Shown one piece after another: positions 53,957 to 61,400 of a stretch of DNA of 64,000 bases. Every line of letters begins with the position of its first letter. Within the stretch, counting starts at the first letter, position 1. The position numbers and the translations under genes are program-made. The DNA is from Chryseobacterium sp. CH25 (GTDB lineage Bacteria; Bacteroidota; Bacteroidia; Flavobacteriales; Weeksellaceae). The stretch is taken from NCBI RefSeq assembly GCF_004119455.1, contig NZ_NRQT01000001.1:868001-932000 (forward strand), given 5' to 3'. The notes beneath the pieces are model-generated. The model was not told the DNA's origin. It ran no database searches and worked only from the letters and a program-made list of their open reading frames with translations.

Positions 53957-55357
53957 ATGTACAAAAGATTCATTATGGCAGGAATCCTGGCTGTAAGTCT
54001 GAGCTCATGCATAGGCTACAAGGAACCAACCAAAGAAAATATAGCTGAGTTAAAGGAAAAAAGTGAAGTAGCCTCTCATATTACCATTCCTGATGACTGG
54101 ATTTTTGACCGAAATGCCAATTCCAGATCTCTTTCTTATGACTGGATTTCGGATCTTAAGACTCCTCAACTGGAAGCACTTATCAATGAAGGAATGCAAT
54201 ATAATGCTGACATTATTATTGCTAAAGAAAAACTCAATCAGATTGAACTGGCGATGGAAATTGCAGGGACTAATCTTTATCCGAGTGTAAGTGCCATTGC
54301 TAACACCTCCAATAATCTGGTGAGCGAAAGCCAGATTAGCCGTCTGGCATTAAAAGCCAGTTGGGAAATTGATTTATGGGGTAAAAATAAATCTGCTCAA
54401 ATGGCCAGTACCAGCGATTATTTTTCTGCTAAGCATCAGAATACCTTGCTACATCAGTCTATCGCTGCGATGATTGCAAAGGCATATTATCTTAATATTT
54501 CCGGAAATATCCAGGAGAATATGATTGAAGGCTATATTAAGAAAACGCAAGAACTGGAAAAACTATATACAGTTCAGAAAAAAGTAGGAACGGCCAATGC
54601 TCTTGATTTATCCAATATTTCAGCAGAGATCATTTCTCTGCAGGGTTATCTTGAAAAAATCAGAAATGCCAATATGCAATCCAGAAGATCGCTTGAGCTT
54701 CTTACCGGAAAATATCCTGAGGGAAAATTAACTACACAGAATTTTTTTAATCCTGTACAAAATAACATTCCTTCTTCTTTTCCCTTAGAGCTTTTAGAAA
54801 GCAGATCGGATATACAGGCTTATCACTTTCAAATTGAAAAGGCTTTTTATGAGGTTCAGCAGGCTAATGCAGCAAGGCTTCCTTCTCTTACGATCAGTTC
54901 TTCACTGGGAACAGCGGGCAGTAATGTAGAATCTATTAATTCATTATTTACTAATCCTTTACTGAGAGTGGGTGGTGGTTTGGTTTCTCCTATTTTCAAT
55001 AGTGGAAAGCTTAAAAAGAATGTGGAAATAAAAAATTCTCAGCAAAAACAGGTGGTTGAAGAATATTCAAAAGCAGTTCTGAATGCATTGAATGAAGTAG
55101 AATCATCATTAGCAAATTTAAACTCTATTGAAAAGCAGAGTACCTTTAACCGTAAAGCCATCAATGAGCTGAAAAATAATATCAGTCTCACTGAAAAACA
55201 AATTAAGGTAGGAACCAATAACAGTTTCATATTGATCCGAAAGCAAAGGGATCTTCTTAAGAATGAGATGAACCTTATCAATCTGGAACTTCAGGACAAA
55301 ATGGAACGCATCAATCTTTATATGGCTCTGGGTGCCCAAAACTTCATTTTTTCATAA
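53957..55357 (+). CDS. TolC-type outer-membrane efflux lipoprotein (NodT-like)
   Basis: A 466 aa outer-membrane factor with lipobox (SLSSCIGYKEP, Cys near residue 18). The duplicated OEP pattern is visible: SYDWISDLKTPQLEALINEGMQYNADIIIAKEKLNQ, LKASWEIDLWGKNKSAQ, then LESRSDIQAYHFQIEKAFYEVQQANAARLPSLTIS and PIFNSGKLKKNVEIKNSQQ. It follows the HlyD gene after 1 nt and is closed by a strong terminator. It forms the exit duct of the export system. Confidence 0.92.
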   Translation: MYKRFIMAGILAVSLSSCIGYKEPTKENIAELKEKSEVASHITIPDDWIFDRNANSRSLSYDWISDLKTPQLEALINEGMQYNADIIIAKEKLNQIELAMEIAGTNLYPSVSAIANTSNNLVSESQISRLALKASWEIDLWGKNKSAQMASTSDYFSAKHQNTLLHQSIAAMIAKAYYLNISGNIQENMIEGYIKKTQELEKLYTVQKKVGTANALDLSNISAEIISLQGYLEKIRNANMQSRRSLELLTGKYPEGKLTTQNFFNPVQNNIPSSFPLELLESRSDIQAYHFQIEKAFYEVQQANAARLPSLTISSSLGTAGSNVESINSLFTNPLLRVGGGLVSPIFNSGKLKKNVEIKNSQQKQVVEEYSKAVLNALNEVESSLANLNSIEKQSTFNRKAINELKNNISLTEKQIKVGTNNSFILIRKQRDLLKNEMNLINLELQDKMERINLYMALGAQNFIFS

Positions 55358-55367
55358 TTTTATACGG

Positions 55368-55411
55368 AATAAAGACTGCTGAAATAGAATCAGCAGTCTT
55401 TATTTTATTTT
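55368..55411 (+). terminator. terminator after the TolC-type gene
   Basis: AATAAAGACTGCTGA (55368-55382) pairs with TCAGCAGTCTTTATT (55390-55404), then TTATTTTT. Confidence 0.88.
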
Positions 55412-55450
55412 TGATAACTATATACTTAATTGTACAAAGAAATTACACAA
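55412..55450. repeat. 39-bp direct repeat flanking the bacteriocin-like module, left copy
   Basis: Begins TGATAACTATATACTTAATT and ends AAGAAATTACACAA. It matches 56814-56852 at 37 of 39 positions, same orientation. The pair brackets the peptide and GLPGLI genes. Confidence 0.85.
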
Positions 55451-55604
55451 ATTTCAAATTCAAAAAAACTCTGTCCAATGTTATTTTTGTACATAGAAGT
55501 TAAATCAATATCATACAAAATACTTTAATTTATTTTACGGTTTTCCTCAATAATACAAACAGTTAACATAATAATATTTTTTCTCTTGTATTTGAATTAA
55601 TTTT

Positions 55605-55612
55605 TATATTTA
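55605..55612 (+). promoter_or_regulatory. candidate -7 element of the bacteriocin-like peptide gene
   Basis: TATATTTA differs from TAnnTTTG only at the last base and lies 24 nt before the ATG. An alternative exact match, TATTTTTG, is at 55492-55499, further upstream. The 55451-55604 stretch otherwise shows nothing recognisable. Confidence 0.35.
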
Positions 55613-55636
55613 CTGTTCAATTTAAAAAAACATAAA

Positions 55637-55819
55637 ATGAAAAATCTAAAAAAATTATCTAAGAATGATCTTAAGAAAGTAAATGGAGGTTCTTGTAGTC
55701 AATGGTATAGTGTTGATTCTGGTTGCGGTAGAGATTATTATATGTGTGGTGATAATTATTCAAGCCCTAGACAGATGCATCAGGCAATGATGGAATTAAA
55801 TGAAATTAAGTGCGGATAA
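55637..55819 (+). CDS. bacteriocin-like peptide with double-glycine leader
   Basis: A 60 aa precursor. The leader MKNLKKLSKNDLKKVNGG ends in the Gly-Gly cleavage site and matches the pattern of bacteriocin and ComC-type leaders, widespread in Chryseobacterium. The predicted mature part is 42 aa, beginning SCSQWYSVDSGCGRDYYMCG and containing four Cys, many Tyr and Ser, and ending IKCG. Export would normally need a peptidase-containing ABC transporter, which is not encoded nearby; HlyD and TolC-type genes lie directly upstream. The GLPGLI gene follows. Function (toxin, signal or neither) is unproven. Confidence 0.8.
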   Translation: MKNLKKLSKNDLKKVNGGSCSQWYSVDSGCGRDYYMCGDNYSSPRQMHQAMMELNEIKCG

Positions 55820-55869
55820 ATTTAAATAGGACTATATTAGATATAGTCCTTTAATTTTTAATTATATAT

Positions 55870-56702
55870 ATGAAAGTTTATTGCCTTTTTTAATATTAAT
55901 ATTTACGTCAAATTATGCTCAAAAAATTTCTTTAGTTGGAAATTCTGTAAAGCCATTTCCCTACAGTGAAAAAATAATTGACAATAGTACTTATAATATA
56001 TACTATGAAGTAAAATTTAAAAAAGATCCTAGAAATTCTAAAAAAATAGAAGAAGCTATTTGTCTTTTAAGATTAGGTGATAACTATTCTATGTTTTCAG
56101 ATTATAATAGTGTAAGAAGTGATTCTTTATCAGATATATATAGTCATAAAACACAAATTAGTGCTAAAGAATTTAATTTGTATAACAATTTTATAGAAAA
56201 GTGGAATATTTACGTTCTTAAAGATTTTAAACAAGCTAAAAACATTATTCAGGATTATGCAAAAGAAACATATCAATATGAGGATAATAAGTATAAATTT
56301 GATTGGAAATTAGAAAATGAAAGTAAAGAAATCTTAGGATATACTTGTCATAAAGCGACAACAGAATATAAAGGCCGAAAATATGTAGCTTGGTATGCTA
56401 AAGATATCCCTATTAATAATGGTCCTTATCTTTTTCAAGATCTTCCAGGTTTAATAATGGAAATAGAAGATTCAAAAAGTAATTATTATTTTAAAGTAAT
56501 TGCTTTAGATCATAAACCTGGTAATATCTATTTAAAAACAGGGAAAAATATATTACAAACCTCTAGAGAAAAATTTCGTCAGCTTCAAAAAAATGTTCAT
56601 GAAAATCCTAGTATTTACAGCGAACCAATATATGATTCCAACGGTAATCAAATAAATATTAAAATGAAATCAAAACCATATAACCCCATAGAACTTGAAT
56701 AA
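55870..56702 (+). CDS. GLPGLI-family protein, start region probably damaged by a one-base loss
   Basis: A secreted protein of the GLPGLI family, named for a motif seen here as FQDLPGLIMEIED (about residues 195-207). Other family features are YNIYYEVKFKKDP, YTCHKATTEYKGRKYVAWYAKDIPINNGPY and the C-terminal MKSKPYNPIELE. The open frame begins with TTG at 55881. The natural ATG at 55870 is one base out of frame. Restoring a T in TTT 55877-55879 gives MKVLLPFLILIFTSNYAQ, a proper signal peptide. Function of the family is unknown; it often sits near TonB receptors or small peptides. AT-rich like the peptide gene. Confidence 0.8.
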
Positions 56703-56728
56703 GATTAGCAAATGCTAATCTTTTTTAG
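56700..56728 (+). terminator. terminator after the GLPGLI gene
   Basis: AAGATTAGCA pairs with TGCTAATCTT followed by TTTT, starting at the stop codon. Confidence 0.8.
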
Positions 56729-56813
56729 TTTGTTGATCAGAAAGCTAATCTTTTCACCTGTTGAATACATATACAAATATTAAATTCAATAAGATGAAAT
56801 CCTTAACAAATTA

Positions 56814-56852
56814 TGATAACTATATATTTAATTGTACAAAGAAATTAAACAA
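56814..56852. repeat. 39-bp direct repeat flanking the bacteriocin-like module, right copy
   Basis: Matches 55412-55450 at 37 of 39 positions in the same orientation. No peptide gene follows this copy; the 80 nt after it lead straight into the end of the YeeE/YedE gene on the other strand. Confidence 0.85.
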
Positions 56853-56932
56853 CAGCATCAATCTTGGTATTGTTTTTTATTTTTATGTAATAATAAAATA
56901 TGCTTTAGAAGATTATTTTTATTAACTCAATC

Positions 56933-57421
56933 TTAATGAGGTAGTTTATCTCTAAAATATCCATACACCCAGGTTCCGGCAATAGCACTTAGAAGGGTAA
57001 CAGATACCGCTAGTGCTCCGGTTCCGACCTGGGCAAAAAGTGGCCCCGGACATGCTCCGGTAATAGCCCAGCCAAAACCAAAGATCAATCCGCCATAAAT
57101 TTGACCTTTATTGAACTTTTTAGGGGTTAATGTAATGGGTTCACCATGGATTGTTTTGATATTGAATTTCTTAATCAGCCACACTGAAATAATTCCTACC
57201 AAAACAGCACTCCCGATGATTCCATACATATGAAACGACTGCAGGCGGAACATTTCCTGAATTCTGAACCAGCTGATAACCTCAGCTTTTACGAAGATGA
57301 TTCCAAAAATAATTCCTGCTGCCAGATATTTTATATTGTAATACCATGGATGCTTTAATGTACTTTCGTTAGTACAGGCTGCATCTTGATGACGAATATT
57401 TTGTTCCTGTTCTTTTATCAT
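56933..57421 (-). CDS. YeeE/YedE-family sulfur transport protein (half 2)
   Basis: A 162 aa membrane protein with four hydrophobic helices. The family Cys motif is GWAITGACPGPLFAQVGTG (about residues 116-134). The N-terminus is cytosolic and polar (EQEQNIRHQDAAC). YeeE/YedE proteins such as TsuA import thiosulfate; many bacteria split the protein into two halves, as here with the neighbouring gene 23 nt upstream. Part of the sulfur-handling operon. Confidence 0.88.
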   Translation of the reverse strand: MIKEQEQNIRHQDAACTNESTLKHPWYYNIKYLAAGIIFGIIFVKAEVISWFRIQEMFRLQSFHMYGIIGSAVLVGIISVWLIKKFNIKTIHGEPITLTPKKFNKGQIYGGLIFGFGWAITGACPGPLFAQVGTGALAVSVTLLSAIAGTWVYGYFRDKLPH

Positions 57422-57444
57422 TGATTGATTCTTAAAAATTAAAC

Positions 57445-58008
57445 TTATAGGGAAAGGACCATTGGCAGAATAAGATTAGCCATTATAAACCCGCCTATCA
57501 TAAAGCAAATAGTGGCAACCAAAGAAGGCCATTGCAAGTTAGAAAGCCCCATAATGGCATGCCCACTGGTGCAGCCGCCTGCATACCGGGTTCCAAAACC
57601 TACCAGAAATCCGCCTACTACCATCATTACAAACCCTCTCAAGGTTAAAAGGCTTTCAAAATTCATCAGCTGAACGGGAACAAGATTAGTATAATCTGTA
57701 ATTCCGTAGCCTGCCAACTCAGTTTTCAGATCAGAATTAATGTTAATTTCAGATGGGTTTAGCAAAAAATTAGCTGCAATCATTCCTCCGAAGAAAATTC
57801 CCAATACAAAAAATAAGTTCCATGCTTCTTTTTTCCAGTCATATTTAAAAAAGTTGACATTAGCTGGTACACAAGCTGCACAGATGTGTCTCAGCGAGGA
57901 ACTGATTCCAAAGGATTTGTTTCCCATAATCAATAAAGCAGGCACCGTTAATCCGATTAATGGCCCTGCTATATACCATGGCCATGGTTCTTTTATAATC
58001 TCCAACAT
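57445..58008 (-). CDS. YeeE/YedE-family sulfur transport protein (half 1)
   Basis: A 187 aa membrane protein with about five helices. The motif GTRYAGGCTSGHAIMGLSNLQWPS (about residues 140-163) holds the conserved Cys that contacts thiosulfate in this family. It also has SLRHICAACVP near residue 38, with further cysteines. It starts 13 nt downstream of the metallo-beta-lactamase-rhodanese gene and precedes the second half, so all three are one transcript. Confidence 0.9.
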   Translation of the reverse strand: MLEIIKEPWPWYIAGPLIGLTVPALLIMGNKSFGISSSLRHICAACVPANVNFFKYDWKKEAWNLFFVLGIFFGGMIAANFLLNPSEININSDLKTELAGYGITDYTNLVPVQLMNFESLLTLRGFVMMVVGGFLVGFGTRYAGGCTSGHAIMGLSNLQWPSLVATICFMIGGFIMANLILPMVLSL

Positions 58009-58021
58009 ATTTATTTTATTA

Positions 58022-59434
58022 TTATTTTAAAACTTTAGACTGACATACAAAATCACTTTTTGAAACTTCTGTAGCAGCAATGGCTTTAAAACCACCTTCA
58101 ACTTCCGTAAAGTTTCTGTACCCTCTTGCCTGAAGAATACTGGCCGCCATCATGCTTCTGTATCCTCCGGCACAATGAAGATAGAAATGTTCTTCCGGCT
58201 GTATTTCATCTATCCATTCGTTAATATAGGCCAAAGGTTTACTGTAAGCTTCGTTCACATGTTCCGCAGCATATTCACTTTCTTTTCTTACATCAATAAT
58301 CTTCACTTCTTTGCCTTCTATCTCTTCTGCAAACTGTCCGGCAGAAATACGATTTACAAAATCTGTTTCTTTTCCACTGTTCTTCCATCCTTCAATACCG
58401 CCTTCCAGAAATCCAAGAATACGATCGAATCCTACTCTGCTTAATCTGGTTACTGCTTCTTCTTCCTCTCCCGGTTTTGTCACCAGCAGAATGGGCTGAT
58501 TTACATCTGCAACCAAAGCTCCTACCCAGGGTGCAAAATCACCATCCAGTCCTATATTGACTGATTGCGGAATAAATTCCTCAGCGAATTCACCATTGTT
58601 TCTCACATCTAAAATCAACGCTCCGGAAGCTTCTGCTATTTCTTCAAACTGTTCAGGTTTAAGAGCATGTAATCCTTGTGATAATACTTCATCAAAGCTA
58701 TGATATCCTTTTTTATTCATCATCACATTCATTCCGAAATATGCCGGTGGTGGTAAAAGCCCATCTGTTACAGCCTTAATAAAGTTTTCCTTACTGTTCT
58801 GATTAAGCGCATAGTTTGTTTCCTTTTGGTTCCCTAATGTATCAACCGTTTCTTTCTGCATATTTTTACCACATGCAGAGCCAGCTCCATGAGCGGGATA
58901 TACTGTAATATTATCATTTAAAGGTAATATTTTATGATACAGACTATCATACAGCAGCCCCGCCAGATCTTCATGGGTCATATCTGCAGCTTTTTGTGCA
59001 AGATCCGGGCGGCCTACATCTCCCAGAAATAAAGTATCTCCACTGAAAAGAGCCTGTTCATTTCCCTCTTCATCAATCAATAGATAACAGCTACTTTCCA
59101 AAGTATGTCCTGGGGTATGAAGGACTTTTATTTTGATATCTCCAATTTCAAATACCTGACTGTCTTTTGCAATGATCGCCTCAAATTCAGGCTTTGCAGT
59201 GGGGCCGTAAACGATTGGAGCATCTGTTTTTTTGCTTAAATCAAGATGTCCACTCACAAAATCTGCGTGAAAGTGAGTCTCAAAAATATACTTTAGCTGT
59301 ACTCCATCTTTTTCCAGTCTTTCCACATAAGGTTGAGTTTCCCGCAAAGGATCAATAATAGCCGCTTCTCCGGCTGAAGTAATATAATAAGCTCCCTGAG
59401 CCAAACATCCTGTATAAATCTGTTCTATTTTCAT
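58022..59434 (-). CDS. metallo-beta-lactamase fold protein with two rhodanese domains (persulfide dioxygenase-like)
   Basis: A 470 aa protein. Residues 1-250 are an MBL domain of the ETHE1/BLH type: FETHFHADFVSGH (iron ligands), LHTPGHTLESSCYLL, FSGDTLFLGDVGRPDLA and VYPAHGAGSACGKNM. Two rhodanese domains follow (about 265-360 and 375-465). The second has the active Cys in FYLHCAGGYRSMMAAS; in the first the loop reads LLVTKPGEEE, with no Cys. The enzyme oxidises glutathione persulfide or similar sulfane sulfur. It leads the sulfur operon. Confidence 0.93.
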   Translation of the reverse strand: MKIEQIYTGCLAQGAYYITSAGEAAIIDPLRETQPYVERLEKDGVQLKYIFETHFHADFVSGHLDLSKKTDAPIVYGPTAKPEFEAIIAKDSQVFEIGDIKIKVLHTPGHTLESSCYLLIDEEGNEQALFSGDTLFLGDVGRPDLAQKAADMTHEDLAGLLYDSLYHKILPLNDNITVYPAHGAGSACGKNMQKETVDTLGNQKETNYALNQNSKENFIKAVTDGLLPPPAYFGMNVMMNKKGYHSFDEVLSQGLHALKPEQFEEIAEASGALILDVRNNGEFAEEFIPQSVNIGLDGDFAPWVGALVADVNQPILLVTKPGEEEEAVTRLSRVGFDRILGFLEGGIEGWKNSGKETDFVNRISAGQFAEEIEGKEVKIIDVRKESEYAAEHVNEAYSKPLAYINEWIDEIQPEEHFYLHCAGGYRSMMAASILQARGYRNFTEVEGGFKAIAATEVSKSDFVCQSKVLK

Positions 59435-59490
59435 CTTTATTTATTTTTGATTTTGTTTTCTTATACAAATTTCATGATTTCAGTTTTTTC

Positions 59491-59516
59491 CTACAGTTAC
59501 TTTTGTTACATAGCAG
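59491..59516. promoter_or_regulatory. shared 26-bp motif upstream of the MBL-rhodanese operon
   Basis: Reads CTACAGTTACTTTTGTTACA followed by TAGCAG. It matches 60576-60601, upstream of the TauE/SafE gene, at 24 of 26 positions, whereas the surrounding sequence does not match. It lies 57-82 nt before the start codon on the minus strand, a position suited to an activator or repressor. The Crp/Fnr protein at 60746 is the obvious candidate. Confidence 0.65.
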
Positions 59517-59519
59517 GAT

Positions 59520-59720
59520 TTTGAAACCTATATCTAATCTTTTAAGGCACAAAAGCTTATTTTTTAAAACCCTTTAGTTCACTTAAGAAAGTTTAGAAAT
59601 TACTGCATAAGAAGTACACTAAAGATAAAAATCATAGATTTTCATAAAGCTCAAGTGCTCTTTTCAACAGTATGAATCATAACTTATATTTTACTTAAGT
59701 GTTATGAAGCTTTTGTGACT
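59520..59720. repeat. dispersed intergenic repeat (AACACTTAAGTAAAATA type), copy 2, inverted
   Basis: Contains, in reverse complement, the ordered blocks AACACTTAAGTAAAATA, AAGTTATGATTCATA, GAACTAAAG and CTTTTGT also found at 26571-26660. Fills the 301-nt gap between the two sulfur transcription units; no gene is seen in it. Confidence 0.6.
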
Positions 59721-59736
59721 TTTATTTATAGTTCAA

Positions 59737-60531
59737 TTATAGAAATAGTTCCTTCGCTATAATATAAACACCCATCACAAGGATAAACCATCCGAATGCC
59801 GGTTTCAGTTTTTCACCATCAATCTTTTTTGAAATCTGGGAACCGATGATAATTCCAATAATCGCAATTGCTGCAATGGAGATCAGTACATTCCATTCTA
59901 TTTTTGTACTGCCGATGGATGAAGAGAAACCAATCAGAGAGTTTAAAGAGATAATAACCAGTGAAGTTCCTATCGCCATTTTCACCGGAACTTTTAAAAG
60001 ATTTACCAATGCCGGAATAATCATAAAACCTCCACCTGCACCTACCAGTCCGGTTAAAATACCTACTATTGTTCCCTGCCCGACAACCAACAGACCTTTC
60101 TTTTTATTAAAGTCATTTCTATTAGTATTTTCAGATGCTTGATTCTTAATCATCTTATAGGAAGCAAGGATCATTAACATTGCAAAAATCAGCAATAGAA
60201 AAATATTTTTGGTTACTGTAAAGCTTTTTACATTTAAAAGTTCCTCAGGAATGAGAGGCAGCAGATATATTCTGGTTAGAAAGATTGAAATAACAGAAGG
60301 TAATCCAAATATCAGAGCTACTTTAAAATCAACCAGTCCTTTTTTAAAATAGCTCACAGAACCTACAGCACTGCTCACTCCAACAATAAAAAGAGAATAT
60401 TCTGTAGCTAACAAAGCATCAATTCCAAAAAGATAAACCAATACAGGAACGGTCAGAATACTTCCACCACCACCGATTAAGCCTAAAGAAATACCGATTA
60501 AAACGGATGCTGCATATCCTATAATTTCCAT
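59737..60531 (-). CDS. TauE/SafE-family sulfite exporter-like permease
   Basis: A 264 aa membrane protein with about eight helices in two related halves: GYAASVLIGISLGLIGGGGSILTVPVLVYLFGI and GTIVGILTGLVGAGGGFMIIPALVNLLKVPVKMAIGTSLVII. The short form is typical of permeases associated with persulfide dioxygenase and rhodanese genes, where it is thought to export sulfite formed by oxidation. It shares an upstream motif with the MBL-rhodanese operon. Confidence 0.9.
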   Translation of the reverse strand: MEIIGYAASVLIGISLGLIGGGGSILTVPVLVYLFGIDALLATEYSLFIVGVSSAVGSVSYFKKGLVDFKVALIFGLPSVISIFLTRIYLLPLIPEELLNVKSFTVTKNIFLLLIFAMLMILASYKMIKNQASENTNRNDFNKKKGLLVVGQGTIVGILTGLVGAGGGFMIIPALVNLLKVPVKMAIGTSLVIISLNSLIGFSSSIGSTKIEWNVLISIAAIAIIGIIIGSQISKKIDGEKLKPAFGWFILVMGVYIIAKELFL

Positions 60532-60575
60532 TTATTCAACTATTATGATGCAAAATTGGATTTGTTTGGGGAGAA

Positions 60576-60601
60576 CTACAGCTACTTTTGTTACATAACA
60601 G
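60576..60601. promoter_or_regulatory. shared 26-bp motif upstream of the TauE/SafE gene
   Basis: Reads CTACAGCTACTTTTGTTACA followed by TAACAG; 24 of 26 positions match the copy at 59491-59516. Lies 45-70 nt before the permease start on the minus strand. Confidence 0.65.
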
Positions 60602-60642
60602 AACTTTAAGCGAAAATACTATTCATGTTTATATGTTTTTCT

Positions 60643-60697
60643 AACCACCCCTTCAAAAATTCTTTGAATTTTCGCCACCCCTCTGGAGGAAGGGAAT
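60643..60697. repeat. dispersed ACCACCCC...CCCCTC repeat, copy 2
   Basis: ACCACCCCTTCAAA, a palindromic AAAATTCTTTGAATTTT core, then CACCCCTCTGGAGGAAGGGAAT. Same architecture as 44338-44385. It lies after the Crp/Fnr gene and before the TauE/SafE gene. Confidence 0.7.
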
Positions 60698-60745
60698 GTG
60701 AGCGTTTATTATTAACTGGAAGTGAGAAAAATAAAGGTGATGTAA

Positions 60746-61381
60746 TTAATCTGTTGATTTTAAAAGAGTGATTTTATTTCTGCCCAGTTTTAATCTTCCA
60801 TCTTCTTCAAGCTGTTTGAGAAGTCTTGATACCACTACTCTAGCTGTTCCCAATTCGTTGGCAAGCTGTTCATGAGTCGTATTGATAGTATCTGAGTTGG
60901 TAAGTTCTGATTTTTTATGGAGAAGATTCAGGAGTCTTTCATCTACTTTTTTGAAAGCAATGGCATTGATAATATCGAGTAATTCTTCAAAGCGTTTGTG
61001 ATAAAGTCTGAAAATATAATCCAGCCACTCAGGATGTTCTTTAATGAACAGTGAAACTTTATCTACAGGCAGGAAAAGAATTTCGGCATCTTCTTCTATT
61101 TCGGCTTTTACGATACTCTTTTCATGGTGCATTCCGCCCAGAAAAGACATAATACAGCTCTCTCCTGCTTTGATATAATACAACAGGATCTCACGACCGT
61201 CTTCTTCTGTCCGGATCACCTTCATCATTCCTTTCATCACGATGGGAATGGAACGGATGGATGCATTTTCATCTAAAATAATATCTCCTTCATGATAGTT
61301 TTTGGTGATTCCGTACTGATAGAGTTTTTCAACCAGCTCGGGTGAAGAAGAAAATTCGTTGGAAAGTATGGTATCCTGCAT
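60746..61381 (-). CDS. Crp/Fnr-family transcriptional regulator of the sulfur cluster
   Basis: A 211 aa regulator. The sensory domain spans about residues 20-135 (GDIILDENASIRSIPIVMKGMMKVIRTEEDGREILLYYIKAGESC). The HTH is HEQLANELGTARVVVSRLLKQLEEDGRLKLGRNKITL. Cys55 in GESCIMSF is the only notable Cys. Homologues beside persulfide dioxygenase genes in Bacteroidetes probably sense sulfide or persulfide. It starts 19 nt after the GH20 gene ends, so it may be partly co-transcribed with it, but its function more likely goes with the sulfur genes. Confidence 0.9.
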   Translation of the reverse strand: MQDTILSNEFSSSPELVEKLYQYGITKNYHEGDIILDENASIRSIPIVMKGMMKVIRTEEDGREILLYYIKAGESCIMSFLGGMHHEKSIVKAEIEEDAEILFLPVDKVSLFIKEHPEWLDYIFRLYHKRFEELLDIINAIAFKKVDERLLNLLHKKSELTNSDTINTTHEQLANELGTARVVVSRLLKQLEEDGRLKLGRNKITLLKSTD

Positions 61382-61400
61382 GTTTTCAATTTCAATAGGG

